Below, in pieces: positions 63,001 to 64,000 of a DNA stretch of 64,000 nt. Position 1 is the stretch's first letter. Each line of letters opens with the position of its first letter. Source of the DNA: Inia geoffrensis (lineage: Eukaryota; Chordata; Mammalia; Artiodactyla; Iniidae). A program made the translations under genes and the position numbers. The notes under the pieces were generated by a model. The model was not told where the DNA came from, did not search any database, and worked only from the letters and a program-made list of their open reading frames with translations. The stretch is from positions 91,781,001-91,845,000 of the forward strand of contig CM070903.1 of assembly GCA_036417435.1 (NCBI GenBank). The letters run 5' to 3'.

Positions 63001-63908
63001 GTGGGCTTGTATTGCTATAAACTTCCCTCTTAGAACTGCTTTTGCAGCATCCCATAGGTTTTGGGTCGTTGTGTCTCCATTGTCATTTGTTTCTAGGTAT
63101 TTTTTAATTTCCTCTTTGATTTCTTCAGTGATCACTTCATTATTGAGTAATGTATTGTTTAGCCTCCATGTGTTCGTAATTTTTACAGATCTTTTCCTGT
63201 AATTGATATCTAGTCTCATGGCGTTGTGGTCGGAAAAGATACTTGATACAATTTCAATTTTCTTAAATTTACCAAGGCTTGATTTGTGACCCAAGATATG
63301 ATCTATCCTGGAGAATGTTCCATGCGCACTTGAGAAAAATGTGTATTCTGTTGTTTTTGGATGGAGTGTCCTATAGATATCAATTAAATCCATCTTGTTT
63401 AGTGTATCATTTAAAGCTTGTGTTTCCTTATTTATTTTCATTTTGGATGATCTGTCCATTGGTGAAAGTGGGGTGTTGAAGTCCCCTACTATGAGTGTAT
63501 TACTGTCGATTTCCCCTTTTATGGCTGTTAGTTTTTGCCTTATGTATTGAGGTGCTCCTGTGTTAGGTGCATAAATATTTACAATTGTTATATCTTCTTC
63601 TTGGATTGATCCCTGATCATTATGTAGTGTCCTTTGTCTCTTGTAATGGTCTTTATTTTAAAGTCTATTTTGTCTGATATGAGAATTGCTACTCCAGCTT
63701 TCTTTTGATTTCCATTTGCATGGAATATCTTTTTCCATCCCCTTACTTTCAGTCTGTATGTGTCTCTAGGTCTGAAGTGGGTCTCTTGTAGACAGCATAT
63801 ATATGGGTCTTGTTTTTGTATCCATTCAGCCAGTCTGTGTCTTTTGGTGGGAGCATTTAGTCCATTTACATTTAAGGTAATTATCGATATGCATGTTCCT
63901 ATTCCCAT
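60049..63908 (-). pseudogene. L1 ORF2 (endonuclease / reverse transcriptase), single frameshift
   Basis: ATG at 63908. The frame is open for about 98 codons through the start of the endonuclease domain. Then one base is missing near 63614 (copy C has CCCTTAATC where D has CCCTGATC), followed by an in-frame 3-base loss near 63630. Downstream the shifted frame stays open for more than 1130 codons to the normal C-terminus at 60049, with no nonsense codon. FADD is intact (61807-61818). The conserved RQGCPLSP segment reads RQVCPLSP here (codon near 61936), a Gly-to-Val change in a core RT motif. The C-terminal Cys/His cluster is intact. The enzyme would be truncated after the first third of the endonuclease domain. 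Confidence 0.95.
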
Positions 63909-63966
63909 TTTCTAAATTGTTTTGGGTTCGTTGTTATAGGTCCTTTCCTTCTCTTGTGTTTCTTGT

Positions 63967-64000
63967 CTAGAGAAGTTCCTTTAGCAGTTGTTGTAGAGCT
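63967..64000 (-). CDS. L1 ORF1, last codons only (partial)
   Basis: Minus-strand end of ORF1 with stop TAG (plus-strand 63967-63969), reading into ALQQLLKELL as in copy C. The rest lies past the window edge, so its intactness is unknown. Confidence 0.9.
   Translation of the reverse strand, partial: ALQQLLKELL

Larger units (their letters stand above)
59712..64000 (-). mobile_element. L1 LINE copy D, young, continues beyond window
   Basis: Antisense L1 with A-tail (T-rich stretch to about 59729), 3' UTR, complete ORF2 region and the last codons of ORF1 at the window edge. Nearly identical to copy C at a constant offset: 16,429 bp at the 3' end and 16,425 after two small deletions in ORF2. 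Same subfamily and orientation. Its 5' UTR and far target duplication lie outside. Confidence 0.96.

Overview
This is vertebrate nuclear DNA from a cetartiodactyl mammal, most likely a cetacean (whale or dolphin). The evidence is the repeat content. There are tRNA-derived CHR-type SINEs, including four copies of a short, internally deleted form that I associate with cetaceans, and young L1 LINEs with a long GC-rich 5' UTR. Bov-B LINEs, Bov-tA SINEs and pig PRE SINEs are not seen. The species call is inference from recalled repeat families. I found no convincing host exon, tRNA, rRNA or CpG-island promoter, so the window reads as intergenic or deep-intronic, AT-rich DNA in which transposons supply almost all recognisable structure.

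Layout. 1-2819 is mostly unrecognised. 2829-10031 is an older full-length L1 (copy A, minus strand). 10830-12470 is a degraded L1. 15205-16965 is a rearranged L1 with an 80-bp mariner MITE inside it. 17000-23590 is mostly unrecognised, with an L2 at about 20055-20338. 24003-27818 is an ancient plus-strand L1 interrupted by two LTRs and one CHR SINE. A hAT-like element follows, then a roughly 175-bp inverted repeat flanking another L1 scrap (28030-28779). 30300-32450 is an ancient L1 with a CHR SINE. 34499-35450 holds two CHR SINEs, one of them splitting an older MaLR-like LTR. 38021-40982 has MER5A, a 5'-truncated L1 (copy B), MIR and MER20. 41195-43265 has two long CHR-2 SINEs. 43282-51642 is a young full-length L1 (copy C). 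54430-59095 is an ancient plus-strand L1. 59712-64000 is a second young L1 (copy D), cut by the window end.

The retrotransposon genes. Copy C has an uninterrupted 301-codon ORF1 and an ORF2 broken only by two nonsense codons. Copy D has an ORF2 broken by one frameshift, plus a Gly-to-Val change beside the RT core. C and D are near-identical and in the same orientation. Copy A is older, and its RT motif reads SADD instead of FADD. In these elements ORF1p would package L1 RNA, ORF2p would supply endonuclease and reverse transcriptase, and the CHR SINEs would be mobilised by that machinery. Target-site duplications frame several insertions and make the order of events readable.

Most notable observations: the 5' UTR of copy C carries two nested tandem arrays, about 290-bp units and a perfectly phased 38-bp unit repeated six times, which copy A holds only once. 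A CHR-2 SINE and copy C used the same target sequence in succession. An unnamed inverted repeat lies at 28030-28779. No novel host gene system is evident.
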